Below are positions 27,387 through 37,082 of a stretch of 64,000 nt of DNA, in pieces (the stretch's first letter is position 1; every line of letters starts with the position of its first letter). A program made the translations under genes and the position numbers. This DNA is from Eutrophocola sp965662685 (GTDB lineage Bacteria > Pseudomonadota > Gammaproteobacteria > Pseudomonadales > Pseudohongiellaceae), in NCBI GenBank assembly GCA_965662685.1, contig CBFIIQ010000002.1, forward strand, positions 1 through 64,000. Direction: 5' to 3'. The notes beneath the pieces are model-generated. The model made no database searches and was not told the origin of the DNA. It was given only the letters and a program-made list of their open reading frames with translations.

Positions 27387-28316
27387 TCAGCCTCGCTTTT
27401 CTCGAAATGTTAAATAGTTATGCAAGGCCCGGTCCAGTGGCTCAGCGGTGTTGATCAGCACATGGTCAGCGCGAATACCACTGGCCGCTTCCTGGATAGT
27501 CTTGATGTGTTGCTGGATTTTTTCACGGTAGGCTTTCGCCATATAACCAGGCTCCACTTCGATAGCCTGACCGGTTTCCATGTCTTCATAGAGGGTAGAC
27601 TGATTGATCCGCGGATCCAGCTCTTCAGGATCAAGCAGATGAAAAATGATGACATCCTGACCATGCATGGCCAGCGGTCGAATCTGCTCCAGCAGTTCCT
27701 CCGCATCACAATAAAAGTCGGAGATTACTGCCACCAGCCCACGTTTTTTCACGTGCTCGCGAAAGCGGGTCATGGGTTTATTGATGTCGGTACCCATTGA
27801 GGCTTCGGCTTTGTCGAGAATATGAATGACACCCTGCAGTGAACCGGGCTTGCTGGCAGGGGGGCGATAATCAATGACCTCATCATCAAACAACATAACG
27901 CCAACCGCATCATGTTGTCGCGAAGCCAGATAGGCCAGACTGGCACCCAGATACTTACCATACTGAAGTTTTGACGGACTATCGGTTTTGGTTGCTGCAC
28001 CAAAGCCCATAGAGGCACTGGTGTCCAGCAACAGCATCAGGTGGCTGTTGGTTTCACCCATGAAGCGTTTGATATAGGTACGGTCGGTACGTGAGTACAC
28101 ATTCCAGTCTATATAACGCGGATCGTCGCCCTCGCTGTATTCCCGGTATTCAACAAATTCCTGACTAAAGCCAAACTTGGGTGAGCGATGCAGGCCATTT
28201 ACAAAGCCTTCAACCACGGCTTTTGCTACCAATTCCAGATTCGACATGCTGGCCAGTACGGCAGGATCGAGCAGCCGGGTCTGGGCTTTGCGGTTATCAG
28301 TATGGGTCAGGCTCAT
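27387..28316 (-). CDS. DUF58 domain protein, MoxR partner
   Basis: 309 residues, soluble. Signature VEYREYSEGDDPRYIDWNVY followed by a vWA-like segment with LLLDTSASMGFG. DUF58 proteins almost always accompany MoxR AAA+ ATPases and are thought to be their substrates or adaptors. Starts 17 bp after the MoxR stop and ends 3 bp before the BatA-like gene, so it is clearly in the operon. Confidence 0.92.
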   Translation of the reverse strand: MSLTHTDNRKAQTRLLDPAVLASMSNLELVAKAVVEGFVNGLHRSPKFGFSQEFVEYREYSEGDDPRYIDWNVYSRTDRTYIKRFMGETNSHLMLLLDTSASMGFGAATKTDSPSKLQYGKYLGASLAYLASRQHDAVGVMLFDDEVIDYRPPASKPGSLQGVIHILDKAEASMGTDINKPMTRFREHVKKRGLVAVISDFYCDAEELLEQIRPLAMHGQDVIIFHLLDPEELDPRINQSTLYEDMETGQAIEVEPGYMAKAYREKIQQHIKTIQEAASGIRADHVLINTAEPLDRALHNYLTFREKRG

Positions 28317-28333
28317 CAGTTAATCCGTTTTTC

Positions 28334-29368
28334 TCAGGCGGCTTCGGCAGGCGCAGACAGATCATTAAGCATGCTTGCGAGAATATCGTCTACGGTCATG
28401 CCATCAGATTCTGCATAGTAATTCGGTAATACCCGGTGCCGCAGGATAGGAGTGGCCAGGACCCTGATATCTTCTGGTGTGACATGGTAGCGACCTTCCA
28501 TCAGCGCGCGCGCCTTGGCGGCCAGTACCAGGTTCATGGAAGCACGGATACTGGATCCAAAGTTAATATATTTTTTAACCATCTCAGTGGCCAGTGGATC
28601 CGAGGGGCGAGTTGCTCTTACGACATCTACCGCATAACGGGTAACAGATTCTGAAATGGGCACCTGACGCACCAGCCACTGGAACTTCATAATTTCCTCG
28701 CTACTGGTACAGGCTTTTACTTCAGGCATGTCTACGCGTCGAGTAAAACGATCCAGTACCGCTACTTCTTCTTCCGCAGACAGATAACCCAGAATTTCGT
28801 TAAACAGGAAACGATCGAGCTGGGCTTCCGGCAATGGGTAAGTACCTTCCAGTTCGATAGGGTTCTGGGTTGCCAGAACCAGGAAAGGCTTGTCGAGGCG
28901 ATGCAGTTGTCCACGCACGGTAACGGTTTTTTCCTGCATGGCTTCAAGCAAGGCAGCCTGTGTTTTTGGTGGTGTTCGGTTAATTTCGTCGGCTAATAGT
29001 ACATTGGTGAAAACCGGGCCAGGAACGAAGCGCCATTCACGTTTTCCCGTACTCTGGTCTTCTTCAACCATGTCGGTACCGGTGATGTCACCCGGCATAA
29101 GGTCAGGGGTAAACTGAATTCGTTTGAAGGTCAGACCAAGTGCCGAGGCCAGCGTGTGAACCAACAGGGTTTTTGCGGTTCCGGGCATCCCGGTAATCAG
29201 GCAGTGCCCACCCACATAAAGCGTGATAAGCAGGTTATCAACTATTTGCTGCTGTCCAATAATGGTTCCAGCAATCTGCTCACGGATGTTGTTATTGGCC
29301 GTCTGGAAAGCTTTCACCAGCTCGCGGGTTTCTTCCGTATCAAAAGTATCGTTCACGTTTTCACTCAT
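28334..29368 (-). CDS. MoxR-family AAA+ ATPase
   Basis: 344 residues. Walker A GMPGTAKTLLVH, Walker B LLADEINRTPPKTQAALLEAMQE (key part DEINR), sensor 1 LATQNPIELEGTYPLPEAQ, and the C-terminal lid domain. MoxR proteins are chaperone-like hexameric ATPases that help insert cofactors or mature complexes and protect against envelope stress; the target is usually encoded next to them. Here the neighbours are DUF58, two vWA proteins, a caspase-like protein and a HExxH protein. Starts 61 bp after the TPR gene. Confidence 0.94.
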   Translation of the reverse strand: MSENVNDTFDTEETRELVKAFQTANNNIREQIAGTIIGQQQIVDNLLITLYVGGHCLITGMPGTAKTLLVHTLASALGLTFKRIQFTPDLMPGDITGTDMVEEDQSTGKREWRFVPGPVFTNVLLADEINRTPPKTQAALLEAMQEKTVTVRGQLHRLDKPFLVLATQNPIELEGTYPLPEAQLDRFLFNEILGYLSAEEEVAVLDRFTRRVDMPEVKACTSSEEIMKFQWLVRQVPISESVTRYAVDVVRATRPSDPLATEMVKKYINFGSSIRASMNLVLAAKARALMEGRYHVTPEDIRVLATPILRHRVLPNYYAESDGMTVDDILASMLNDLSAPAEAA

Positions 29369-29429
29369 AACTTGTTCCTGTGGTTCACTCTTTAAATTTT
29401 GTAGGTTGTTATCTGAAATTTATCCTGGA

Positions 29430-31766
29430 TCAGTTTTGTGTTCTGCTCATCTCCAATAACAGTTGCTGGGCTGGCCGGTATTGTGGAGCAATATCCAGGG
29501 CTGTCATCAGGTATTCCATAGTCTTCTCGGCATTGTCCAATGCGTTGTAGGCATTGGCAATGCGATAGTTGGCTGAGGCCTTGTCGAGAGGATCCAGCGC
29601 CAGCAGCACTTTATATTCTTCCAGAGCCTGTGCCGGGCGCTCGGTCTCCATATAGAGGTCGCCGAGAGTTACATGCAGATTCTCGATGAAAGGGTCAGCA
29701 TAGTTGGTATCGATCAGCACGGCCTCTGCCTCGTCTTTCATATCCTTCTCAAGGTAGTAGTCTGCCAGTTTTAACAGGGCGCTGGGTAAATAACCGCCTT
29801 TCTGCCAGAAAGACTGCAAGGCCTGAAATTCTTCCTCGTGATTACCAAGTTTGCTGTTTACTCTGGCAATAACGATATAGGCGCTATTATTCTCAACATA
29901 ATCGGGGTAGGTAAAAACTGCGCGCTTTGCTGCGGCCAGTGCCTCATCCCATTTTTCTTCCCCGAGTGCGGCGTAACTGACGCGCATGTCTTCCATCCAG
30001 ACACTCAGCCCGCTGAGTAATGGCCCGTATTCAATATCAATGAACTGTTTAAAGTGGCGATCAAACTCTTTATCACTAATGCCCAGACTATTCTCTATGG
30101 CCTGAACCGGAGTGGCGCCTTCATTAAACTGGTAAAGCATATCGACAATTTTCTCAAAGCCGTATTCCAGGTCGATGAAATCAAAGATCAGTCCTGCCTG
30201 CATATAGGAAACAATCACCTGTCCCTGGTAAGTGGGACGCATGAAGCCATCATCCAGTTCCGAAATTGGCATGAACTTGCCCTCAGCCATGGCCTGCAGA
30301 ACATCAGTAGGAATTTTGCGACCAGGGATGGGGCCGGTACGCCATTCCTCGTAAACGGATATACCTTCACTGAACCAGCGCGGCACAAAATGATTGGTCG
30401 CTTCGAGCGTAAAGACATGCGCCATCTCGTGCCACAGGGTGGTCCCCCAATGGTAACTCTGTTCGGGATGACCGGTGGGGGAATCCATGGCAAACAGATA
30501 GCCAAAGGTGACTCCCAGTATGCCGACTCCAGGCATGCCGATGGAACGCACGACAAAATCTTCATGATTGGGATAAATTTCCACAATGATGGGTTCTCGC
30601 GGCGTGAAATTATAGCGTGCCGAATACAGGTCGATGCTTTCCTTGGACAGTTTCTGTGCATAGTTTTGCAATACGTCATTTTCATCGCGATGCAGGCGCA
30701 GTATAAATTCCGGCAGGGGGCCAACCGGAGGATTCGGATAACTGATGGAAACAAAATCTTCGTTAAAGGTATCCAGCAGGCGTAAAAGGTTGACGGTCAT
30801 CGGGTTGAAGGCGTCACCCTCATAGGAAATATTGACATGGCGAATGGCATCATTAATGTCGTTCAGGCGTAGATAATTCTGTCCAAGATAGATATGCGCC
30901 TCCCAATGATCAGGTTGCAGCTCAACCGCCTTTTTAAAAAAGTCACCTGCTTCTTCATAGCGACGCACAATGGAGGCAAAGTAGCCTGGAATAAAATAGG
31001 CATCACCATAGGCAGGACTTTCGCTTAATGCCTCTGCTATCCAGCTCTCATGCTCTTCACGGGTCATAAAGGCATAAGCTGCACGCAGTGCTTTCAGTTC
31101 CATGGTTGGAAGCGATTCATCCCTGGCAAACTCGAAGGCTTCATCGAGGGAATTCAGCGCTTCATCATAGCGATCCCCCTGCAAGAGAGAACGTATCGTC
31201 ATCATGATGGCGCGAAGCCTGGCACCATGAGGGGCAAGACCTTCTTCCATTACGCTGGAAAGATGTTGATTCAGAACCTCGGGGTCACCGCCTTCACTCA
31301 GGGCAGATGCTGCGCCGATGTGAGCCCATGAGTTCAGCGGATCAAGCTCAAGGGCTTCATTGAACAGATTAAACGCCTCCTGATACTGGTAAGTCTCCAT
31401 GAAAAGCTCACCCCAGCGAATACGTACCATGGGATCATCGGGAAATTGAGTGATAGCATCCCTGAACTGACTGTTTGCACTTTGCAGATCACCAAGAGCC
31501 CAGAATGCTTCAGCACGGATCTGCGGTGGATGTTCACCGCTGTTAAGACTGGCAAAACAGTTTCTCGCCTCTGCAGTTTTTCCACTCCAGGATAGAGTGT
31601 CGCATTGCAGAAGGGCCTCATTCTCAAGTGCCCCGTATAAATGATCCCGGGCATACGTATTGTTGGGCAACAATGGCAAAAGAAATGCCAGACATAAGCT
31701 CGCTGTAACTGTTTTGTTGGTAACAGTCGAGTAGTTAAGAAATTTTTGGATAGGCTTATTCAACAT
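29430..31766 (-). CDS. TPR-repeat protein with gluzincin (peptidase MA-like) domain
   Basis: From ATG 31766 it is 778 residues; an in-frame ATG at 31796 lies inside the upstream gene and would precede the signal peptide, so 31766 is preferred. Signal peptide near residues 15-40 (ASLCLAFLLPLLPNNTYA). N-terminal TPR array (about 70-330), then a metalloprotease-like domain with WHEMAHVFT (zinc motif H446-E-x-x-H450) followed by PRWFSEGISVYEEW, where the Glu serves as third ligand, and a C-terminal TPR array. Matches peptidase-MA-type proteins. Probably periplasmic. Its start overlaps the caspase-like gene by 11 bp. Confidence 0.85.
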   Translation of the reverse strand: MLNKPIQKFLNYSTVTNKTVTASLCLAFLLPLLPNNTYARDHLYGALENEALLQCDTLSWSGKTAEARNCFASLNSGEHPPQIRAEAFWALGDLQSANSQFRDAITQFPDDPMVRIRWGELFMETYQYQEAFNLFNEALELDPLNSWAHIGAASALSEGGDPEVLNQHLSSVMEEGLAPHGARLRAIMMTIRSLLQGDRYDEALNSLDEAFEFARDESLPTMELKALRAAYAFMTREEHESWIAEALSESPAYGDAYFIPGYFASIVRRYEEAGDFFKKAVELQPDHWEAHIYLGQNYLRLNDINDAIRHVNISYEGDAFNPMTVNLLRLLDTFNEDFVSISYPNPPVGPLPEFILRLHRDENDVLQNYAQKLSKESIDLYSARYNFTPREPIIVEIYPNHEDFVVRSIGMPGVGILGVTFGYLFAMDSPTGHPEQSYHWGTTLWHEMAHVFTLEATNHFVPRWFSEGISVYEEWRTGPIPGRKIPTDVLQAMAEGKFMPISELDDGFMRPTYQGQVIVSYMQAGLIFDFIDLEYGFEKIVDMLYQFNEGATPVQAIENSLGISDKEFDRHFKQFIDIEYGPLLSGLSVWMEDMRVSYAALGEEKWDEALAAAKRAVFTYPDYVENNSAYIVIARVNSKLGNHEEEFQALQSFWQKGGYLPSALLKLADYYLEKDMKDEAEAVLIDTNYADPFIENLHVTLGDLYMETERPAQALEEYKVLLALDPLDKASANYRIANAYNALDNAEKTMEYLMTALDIAPQYRPAQQLLLEMSRTQN

Positions 31767-32688
31767 CTGCCTGAGAGCTTCCCCGCAGCATTTCAATTTC
31801 TTCGCTGACTTCTGCAGACTGCAGAATGAGTGCCTGTAAACGCTGAATATATTCGCTGTTGGTAAATTCGTTGCGGCGTAATTGTAATGACTCTATTTCC
31901 GCGTCCAGCTCAAGGCGCCTGGTAATTAAATTGCTTATACGGGGATTGTCATCGGAAAGTTCTATCGCCTGAACACGCGCGAGGGTAAAACTGGCTGCGC
32001 CCTCGCCCCGGATCTGAGCGTGCTCCGTCGCCAGTCTGCCCGAAGATTCAAAAAATTCGGTGACACTGCGCTCGGCAAAATCAAATGCTTCCTGAATGCT
32101 GACATTATTATTCTTGTTAAGGTCGGCAGTTTCACTGGTCAGGGCAGTGGCAAAGAAGGGCCCGAACTCGGTGGCATTTTTCTCATTACCATTGCGGGTC
32201 GCTGTAATTATGATGCGGTTTTCACTTTCAAGACGCTCCAGAATGGCGCCGCTGGTACTTGAGGTGTTCACCAGGAAGTGATTTTGACCCGGAAAGCTTT
32301 CCATAATATCCACCAGGTCGCCATCGGTGATATCCGGGCCAGCGATATTAAATTTATACTGCTCACCGTCATAACTGCCATGGCCAACCAGGTAAATGGC
32401 GACACGATCGTCATCAGTCATGGATGCGGCAAGATTCTCGAAGTGGCTTAGCAGAGCATCTCTGGTTGCGCCGTCTCCCGCCAGAGAGGTGACCTGTGAT
32501 TCCTCAGCCAGGGTAAGTGAGGCCTCGCGGATNNNNNNNNNNNNNNNNNNNNNNNNNTTCTCGAACTCGGGCATGCCTCCCAGCCCCTGAACGATGGTGA
32601 CATATAGCGCAGCCTGCACAGCTGTGGGCATTACAGCAGATATCATGGCAACAGCTGATATAAACAGGGATGTGATTGATTTGTTCAT
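31756..32688 (-). CDS. Secreted caspase-like protein with Ser in place of the catalytic Cys
   Basis: About 310 residues including a 25-N gap (32533-32557) that keeps the frame. Signal peptide 1-26 (ending AVQA). The fold marks of clan CD peptidases are visible: strand plus catalytic His in AIYLVGHGSYDG (H103), and the second site HFLVNTSSTSGAIL, where the usual C-x-S-G reads S144-T-S-G. The nucleophile is thus Ser and the protein may be a pseudo-caspase. A C-terminal coiled coil follows (about 255-305). Related to C13/C14-type proteins seen near MoxR genes. Overlaps the TPR/HExxH gene by 11 bp. Confidence 0.75.
   Translation of the reverse strand: MNKSITSLFISAVAMISAVMPTAVQAALYVTIVQGLGGMPEFEXXXXXXXXXIREASLTLAEESQVTSLAGDGATRDALLSHFENLAASMTDDDRVAIYLVGHGSYDGEQYKFNIAGPDITDGDLVDIMESFPGQNHFLVNTSSTSGAILERLESENRIIITATRNGNEKNATEFGPFFATALTSETADLNKNNNVSIQEAFDFAERSVTEFFESSGRLATEHAQIRGEGAASFTLARVQAIELSDDNPRISNLITRRLELDAEIESLQLRRNEFTNSEYIQRLQALILQSAEVSEEIEMLRGSSQADVE
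32533..32557. other. Assembly gap (25 N)
   Basis: Run of 25 N inside the 5' part of the caspase-like gene; together with flanking bases it equals nine codons, so the reading frame is preserved on paper. Confidence 1.
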
Positions 32689-32706
32689 AACCCTCTCAAT
32701 AGACTT

Positions 32707-34932
32707 TTATATGGTGCGCCAATGCCGTCGAAGCAACCATTCCGCAGCTTTCAACAATATTAATAAAAGGAAAAAGAATGGCGCATCCCACAGGTAACTA
32801 ATTTGTTGTTCGGTGATCCCTGCTGTTGAATAGGAAATAGCTTCCGGGATCTCATTCCATTGTTCAGGGCTCCAGTACTGGCCGCCGGTAAGCACTGAGA
32901 TACGTTCCAGTAAGGGACGGTTCTGGCGTATATTGAATATTTCCTGGCCCTCGTCATAGCGGACCGCTGTTGTAGTTGCACTGACGAGGCTTTCACCCAC
33001 TCTGGAAATCGCTTCAATACTGTAAAGCCCGGTCTGATTCGGCGCGAAGGATGCTTCATAGACACCAGGCTGGCCGGCAAGCGGCTGAAGATCAAGACTT
33101 ACCACGTCACCGTTTTCGGAGGACACCACGGCGGAAATTTCCAGTCCCTGATTTTCTTCAGCATCGGGATCACGTACCTGTGCGCGTATACTAATTTCTT
33201 CATTTTGTATTCGACTGGTGAGCTCGAATGGTCTGGGGGAATTGGCGACCAGCCCGCGGGTAAGCTGGCGCCAGAAAGTTTCATGGCGCATATCTGCGAC
33301 CGGCAAACTCATTTGCCAGCGCCAGGTGCCGCCAGTGGCCAGAATATAAGTCTGACCTTTGCCATAGGGCTGGGTTACCAGCAGGGGCTGAATGCGTCCT
33401 TCGACATTAACTCCCAGCAGTGTGGTCGCTGCCGGGCGCAGGGGGCCAAGCTGCTGATGATCAGCGACTTCCGGTAATTCGGTCCAGAGTCGCTCATTCT
33501 CAGATTCACTGTCACTGAATTGCAGCATTGGTGCCAGTCGTCCGCTATCGGTCAGGGTCACCGGCGCTTTTTCACGCACAAATGCTGCATTATCTGCATT
33601 CAGCCGTGATGGAAGAATTTCATTGACGACAGTTTCTCCCCAGCCGCCAAGGCCCAGACCATTGAGTCCTGCCAGCATCATCAGGCTGCCACCACGATCA
33701 CTGACAAAATCACGAATCATGGCATGCTGGTCACTGGTAAGCTCGGCGGCATTCAGACTGCCAATAATGAGGGCGTCGTAATTAAACAGTTCGGCACGTT
33801 CCTCAGGAAAACCATTTTCAAGTTGTTCCGGGCTTTCAATGCCCTGGCGATAATATTTATTGGGGGTTACCTTGAGCAGAGTGGATAACTGTATGCTGGG
33901 GTCGTCATTGAGCGCCCTTTGCAGAAACTTGTACTCCCAACGTGGTTCACCTTCTACATATAAAACCCTGTAACGGCTTTCCTCTACATCGACCACTCTG
34001 GCGCGTGTGTTGTTGGCAAGATTGCTTTCATTATCAATAGGGTCAAGGGTGAAGCGAAGGTCAAGCTGGCCAGGTTCGGGGACTTCGATATCCACAAACG
34101 CCAGAGTCATATTCTGGTCATCTCCCAGCACGATATCTTGTGTGGTCAAGAAGGTGTCGCCGTCATAAACCTTGACCCTGGCACTGCCGCCCTGGTCATG
34201 CCGAATGGCTACTCTGGCTGAAAGCGTGGTGCCGGGCAGGGCTTTTTCCGGTAACAGCACCTCGCTAAGTTCAAGGTCTTCAGGAATGGTTTCACGACCG
34301 ATACCAACGCTGTGGATGGGAACGCCAAAACTGGCAATTTCGCTTAATTCAGCCTGTGCAATGGCACCGCTGTTATCTGCCCCGTCACTGATCAGGATTA
34401 TCGCTCCCAGCGAAGAGCCGGTAGCCTGGCGCAATGTCTGTAATACGGCCTGTCCGAGGTTGGTGGCTGCGCCTGGTTCAGGCAGCGTCGAAAAAGCATC
34501 CATGGTATTGGCACTGGCAGCGAAGCCGTAGGGCAGGATATTGTAAATGCTGGCTATGTCTGCCAGCGAGTCAGGCGTGAGTAATGCCTGCGCCTGATCC
34601 ATTCTGGTGGAGCCACCTTCATTGAAAGTCATACTGCCGGAAGTATCCAGCATGATGGCCACAGCATTTTCCCCACTGAGCAAGCGCTCTGAAACCAGCG
34701 CTGGTTGCCAGACCACAATCAGCACCAAAGCCAGCATCAATAATTGAATAAAGCCGATGGTGGCAAGCTGAAATCCCTTCATATTGCCTGGTCGGCGTGC
34801 CATTATCAAAAGCAGCGTGACAAAAAAACCAAGCAAAAGCGCAGCAATAATCCATAACGGCCAGCCGCTGGCAAAAATGAATTCACTGTCATTGAATACT
34901 GATCGGGGATATTTAAAGAATAATTCGATCAT
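32707..34932 (-). CDS. vWA / glutamine-amidotransferase-like membrane protein
   Basis: 741 residues, first gene of the operon. Two N-terminal membrane helices (about 22-42 and 55-75), a vWA domain with MIDAS AIMLDTSGSMTF and ILISDGADNSG, a beta domain, a class I amidotransferase-like region (RYRVLYVEGEPRWEYKFLQR ... YDALIIGSLN, without an obvious catalytic Cys), another beta-sandwich, and a C-terminal helix (FFFLLLILLKAAEWLL). Most of the chain should be periplasmic. It resembles the BatA-like protein at 25365-27383 in plan, so the operon carries two related vWA membrane proteins flanking the MoxR-DUF58 core. Confidence 0.85.
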   Translation of the reverse strand: MIELFFKYPRSVFNDSEFIFASGWPLWIIAALLLGFFVTLLLIMARRPGNMKGFQLATIGFIQLLMLALVLIVVWQPALVSERLLSGENAVAIMLDTSGSMTFNEGGSTRMDQAQALLTPDSLADIASIYNILPYGFAASANTMDAFSTLPEPGAATNLGQAVLQTLRQATGSSLGAIILISDGADNSGAIAQAELSEIASFGVPIHSVGIGRETIPEDLELSEVLLPEKALPGTTLSARVAIRHDQGGSARVKVYDGDTFLTTQDIVLGDDQNMTLAFVDIEVPEPGQLDLRFTLDPIDNESNLANNTRARVVDVEESRYRVLYVEGEPRWEYKFLQRALNDDPSIQLSTLLKVTPNKYYRQGIESPEQLENGFPEERAELFNYDALIIGSLNAAELTSDQHAMIRDFVSDRGGSLMMLAGLNGLGLGGWGETVVNEILPSRLNADNAAFVREKAPVTLTDSGRLAPMLQFSDSESENERLWTELPEVADHQQLGPLRPAATTLLGVNVEGRIQPLLVTQPYGKGQTYILATGGTWRWQMSLPVADMRHETFWRQLTRGLVANSPRPFELTSRIQNEEISIRAQVRDPDAEENQGLEISAVVSSENGDVVSLDLQPLAGQPGVYEASFAPNQTGLYSIEAISRVGESLVSATTTAVRYDEGQEIFNIRQNRPLLERISVLTGGQYWSPEQWNEIPEAISYSTAGITEQQISYLWDAPFFFLLLILLKAAEWLLRRHWRTI

Positions 34933-35561
34933 GCTGCTAATACTTTTCTAGACTCGGTTAGGCTCAATTGGACTGGATTAGAAGAACTTCGATATGAATA
35001 ACAACGCCTTGAAGTTTCACTAATTATGGATAAGACCATAAAAATTCCATTTCATTTTAAGCTGCTTCTTGCGACAGAATAGATAAAGGGTAATTAACGT
35101 CTCCTGAGAGTCGATCGTAAACGAAATAAATGATTGAACTCAAACTCGCTATCCCTCTGCAGATGCCGTTTCACAAAGGGGGCAGTCATATAATCATGTT
35201 TGTTAAAAAAATGCCATCCCCGAGCAGAAGGCTCCCGAACGGGCCTGATAAAGTTCATAATGCTGACACAATTTTGGCCTCATGTTGCCCTGCTTTGCTT
35301 GCTGGTTTATGCTCAATCGGGTTTCTCTGGTAACAGGATAATGTCTGACCAGTAGAGCAACTCCGAAAGAAAATCTGGCAATACTTTTCAAAGCAATAGC
35401 GGGCTGATCTTTTCAGCGGGATTGAAGCCGGGGTTTTCAGGCATGCAAGCACCCTGGTGAGGCGGTTCAGACGGGTAATTATAAAGAGATACAAAGACAA
35501 TGCTTAACACAAACCAGCGTAACGGCGTGTTGGGATTATCGTCTTACAGAGTTTCGCGCTG
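34933..35561. other. Intergenic region between divergent transcripts
   Basis: 629 bp between the vWA gene (minus) and the MBL lipoprotein gene (plus). It should hold both promoters. Short frames exist (for example 35130-35333 plus) but have no ribosome site or recognisable product. No repeat, RNA or clear operator was seen. Confidence 0.6.
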
Positions 35562-37082
35562 ATGAATACACATAAAATCAAGACGTTCCTGCTAGCAACA
35601 AGCATATTATTTTTACTTGCCTGTAATGAGCAGCAAGCCAGCGATACTGCGGATGCTGGGCCTGCCGCGCGCACTATTGTCGAGACCATGCTCAGCAATA
35701 TGGGAGGGTTGGCGAATCTGCGTGATATAGATTCTATCGTCATGTCCGGTAGCGGAACCAGAAACCGGCTCGGCCAGATTCCAGTCACTGGCGGCATTGA
35801 CCCTGATGCAACCCTGTCAGGGGTGACAGAAACTATCGATTTTATTTCCGGTCATGCAGCTTTTGATAACGATGTCGTGGTTGGGGAAGGATTCAGTCAG
35901 CACCGGACCGAAGCCTTAACAACCTGGCAAGGGCAGAAAATAGGCTGGGGCACTACAGAAGGGCGTCCGAATATTGCTACTTCCGTGAATGGTCTTTTCA
36001 GCTGGGCTACGCAGAACACCCCTGAGATGCTACTGCGTCGAAATCCTGTTTCTATTGCCATTGCCGCATCTGACGCGGCGTCAGCACAGGCAGCTCGTCA
36101 AGTCAGCTTTGTTGGTCGTCCTCACTGGGCCATAGACACGCTGATGAACTCAGAGCAGATCACTATCATGATCGATCAGGAGACCGGTTTGCTGGGAGGT
36201 TTCACTGCCCTGGACACCGAGACCATGCTTGGCGATGTCAATGCGGAATATCGTTACAGTGATTATCGTCCAGTGGGCGAAGTCATGCTGCCTTTTCGCC
36301 ATCAGATCATCAAGGACGGGCAGGCCTATTCCTCGATGAATTATACGGATATTCATATTAATGACCCTTCCGCATTGACTATCTTTACTGTGCCTGCAGA
36401 TGTCACGCAACAGGCTGATCAGGCGGCAGCAACAGATGCCTGGGCAGCGTTGCAATGGAATCGGGTTTCGGAAACCGTTACCCATGTGGTGGCGTTCTCC
36501 CATAACAGTATGGTGGTGGAGTTTGCAGACTTTGTTGCCATCATTGAAGGGCCTTATACCGAAGCGCAATCAATGACTTTGGAGCGCCTGGTTGAAGACA
36601 ACATAGGCAAGCCTATTCGTTATGTCATCCCCACTCACCCGCATTATGATCATACCGGTGGCTTACGCGGGCTGGCCGCGGCAGGTGCCAGTGTGCTGGC
36701 TGCTACAGGACATGAAGATGAAATTCGCGCAATTATCGAGTCTCCACACAGCAATCCGCCCGATGCCCTGGCGCTCCGGGTTGCTGCCGGTGTTGAAGTG
36801 GGGCAGGTTGAGCTATTTAGTGGCATGACTGAAATTAGTAATGGCGATCAAAACCTTTATTTATATGAAGTTGAAAGCATTCCTCACGTTAATCCCAAAG
36901 TGCTGGCTTTTGTAGAAGCAGATGGCATCCTGTTCCAGAGTGATTTGTTTTTTGGTGGTCCGGGCCCTGATGCCGCTGCACTTTTTCAGGCAATTCAGAC
37001 TCTGGAATTGCAGGTTGAGCAGATCGTTGGCGGGCACGGAGGGGTTTTGCCTTATGCGTCTCTTGTACAGGCAAATGAATAG
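35562..37082 (+). CDS. Metallo-beta-lactamase-fold lipoprotein
   Basis: 506 residues. Lipoprotein signal with lipobox LLAC (Cys21). An N-terminal domain of about 270 residues (outer-membrane-lipoprotein-like beta fold, by inference) precedes an MBL hydrolase domain with an intact metal site: PTHPHYDHTGG with H359, H361, D363 and H364, then ATGHEDEI and a terminal VGGHGG. Enzymes of this type include periplasmic hydrolases of lactones, thioesters and sulfate esters; the substrate is unknown. Divergent from the MoxR operon and 177 bp before the ThDP enzyme gene. Confidence 0.83.
   Translation: MNTHKIKTFLLATSILFLLACNEQQASDTADAGPAARTIVETMLSNMGGLANLRDIDSIVMSGSGTRNRLGQIPVTGGIDPDATLSGVTETIDFISGHAAFDNDVVVGEGFSQHRTEALTTWQGQKIGWGTTEGRPNIATSVNGLFSWATQNTPEMLLRRNPVSIAIAASDAASAQAARQVSFVGRPHWAIDTLMNSEQITIMIDQETGLLGGFTALDTETMLGDVNAEYRYSDYRPVGEVMLPFRHQIIKDGQAYSSMNYTDIHINDPSALTIFTVPADVTQQADQAAATDAWAALQWNRVSETVTHVVAFSHNSMVVEFADFVAIIEGPYTEAQSMTLERLVEDNIGKPIRYVIPTHPHYDHTGGLRGLAAAGASVLAATGHEDEIRAIIESPHSNPPDALALRVAAGVEVGQVELFSGMTEISNGDQNLYLYEVESIPHVNPKVLAFVEADGILFQSDLFFGGPGPDAAALFQAIQTLELQVEQIVGGHGGVLPYASLVQANE

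Noticed and set aside
30054..30785. 243-residue plus-strand frame opposite the TPR/gluzincin gene
   Set aside because: Antisense to a well-supported gene and without recognisable motifs or start signals.
35130..35333. Short plus-strand frame in the divergent intergenic region
   Set aside because: No ribosome site, no signal or domain, and composition like non-coding sequence.
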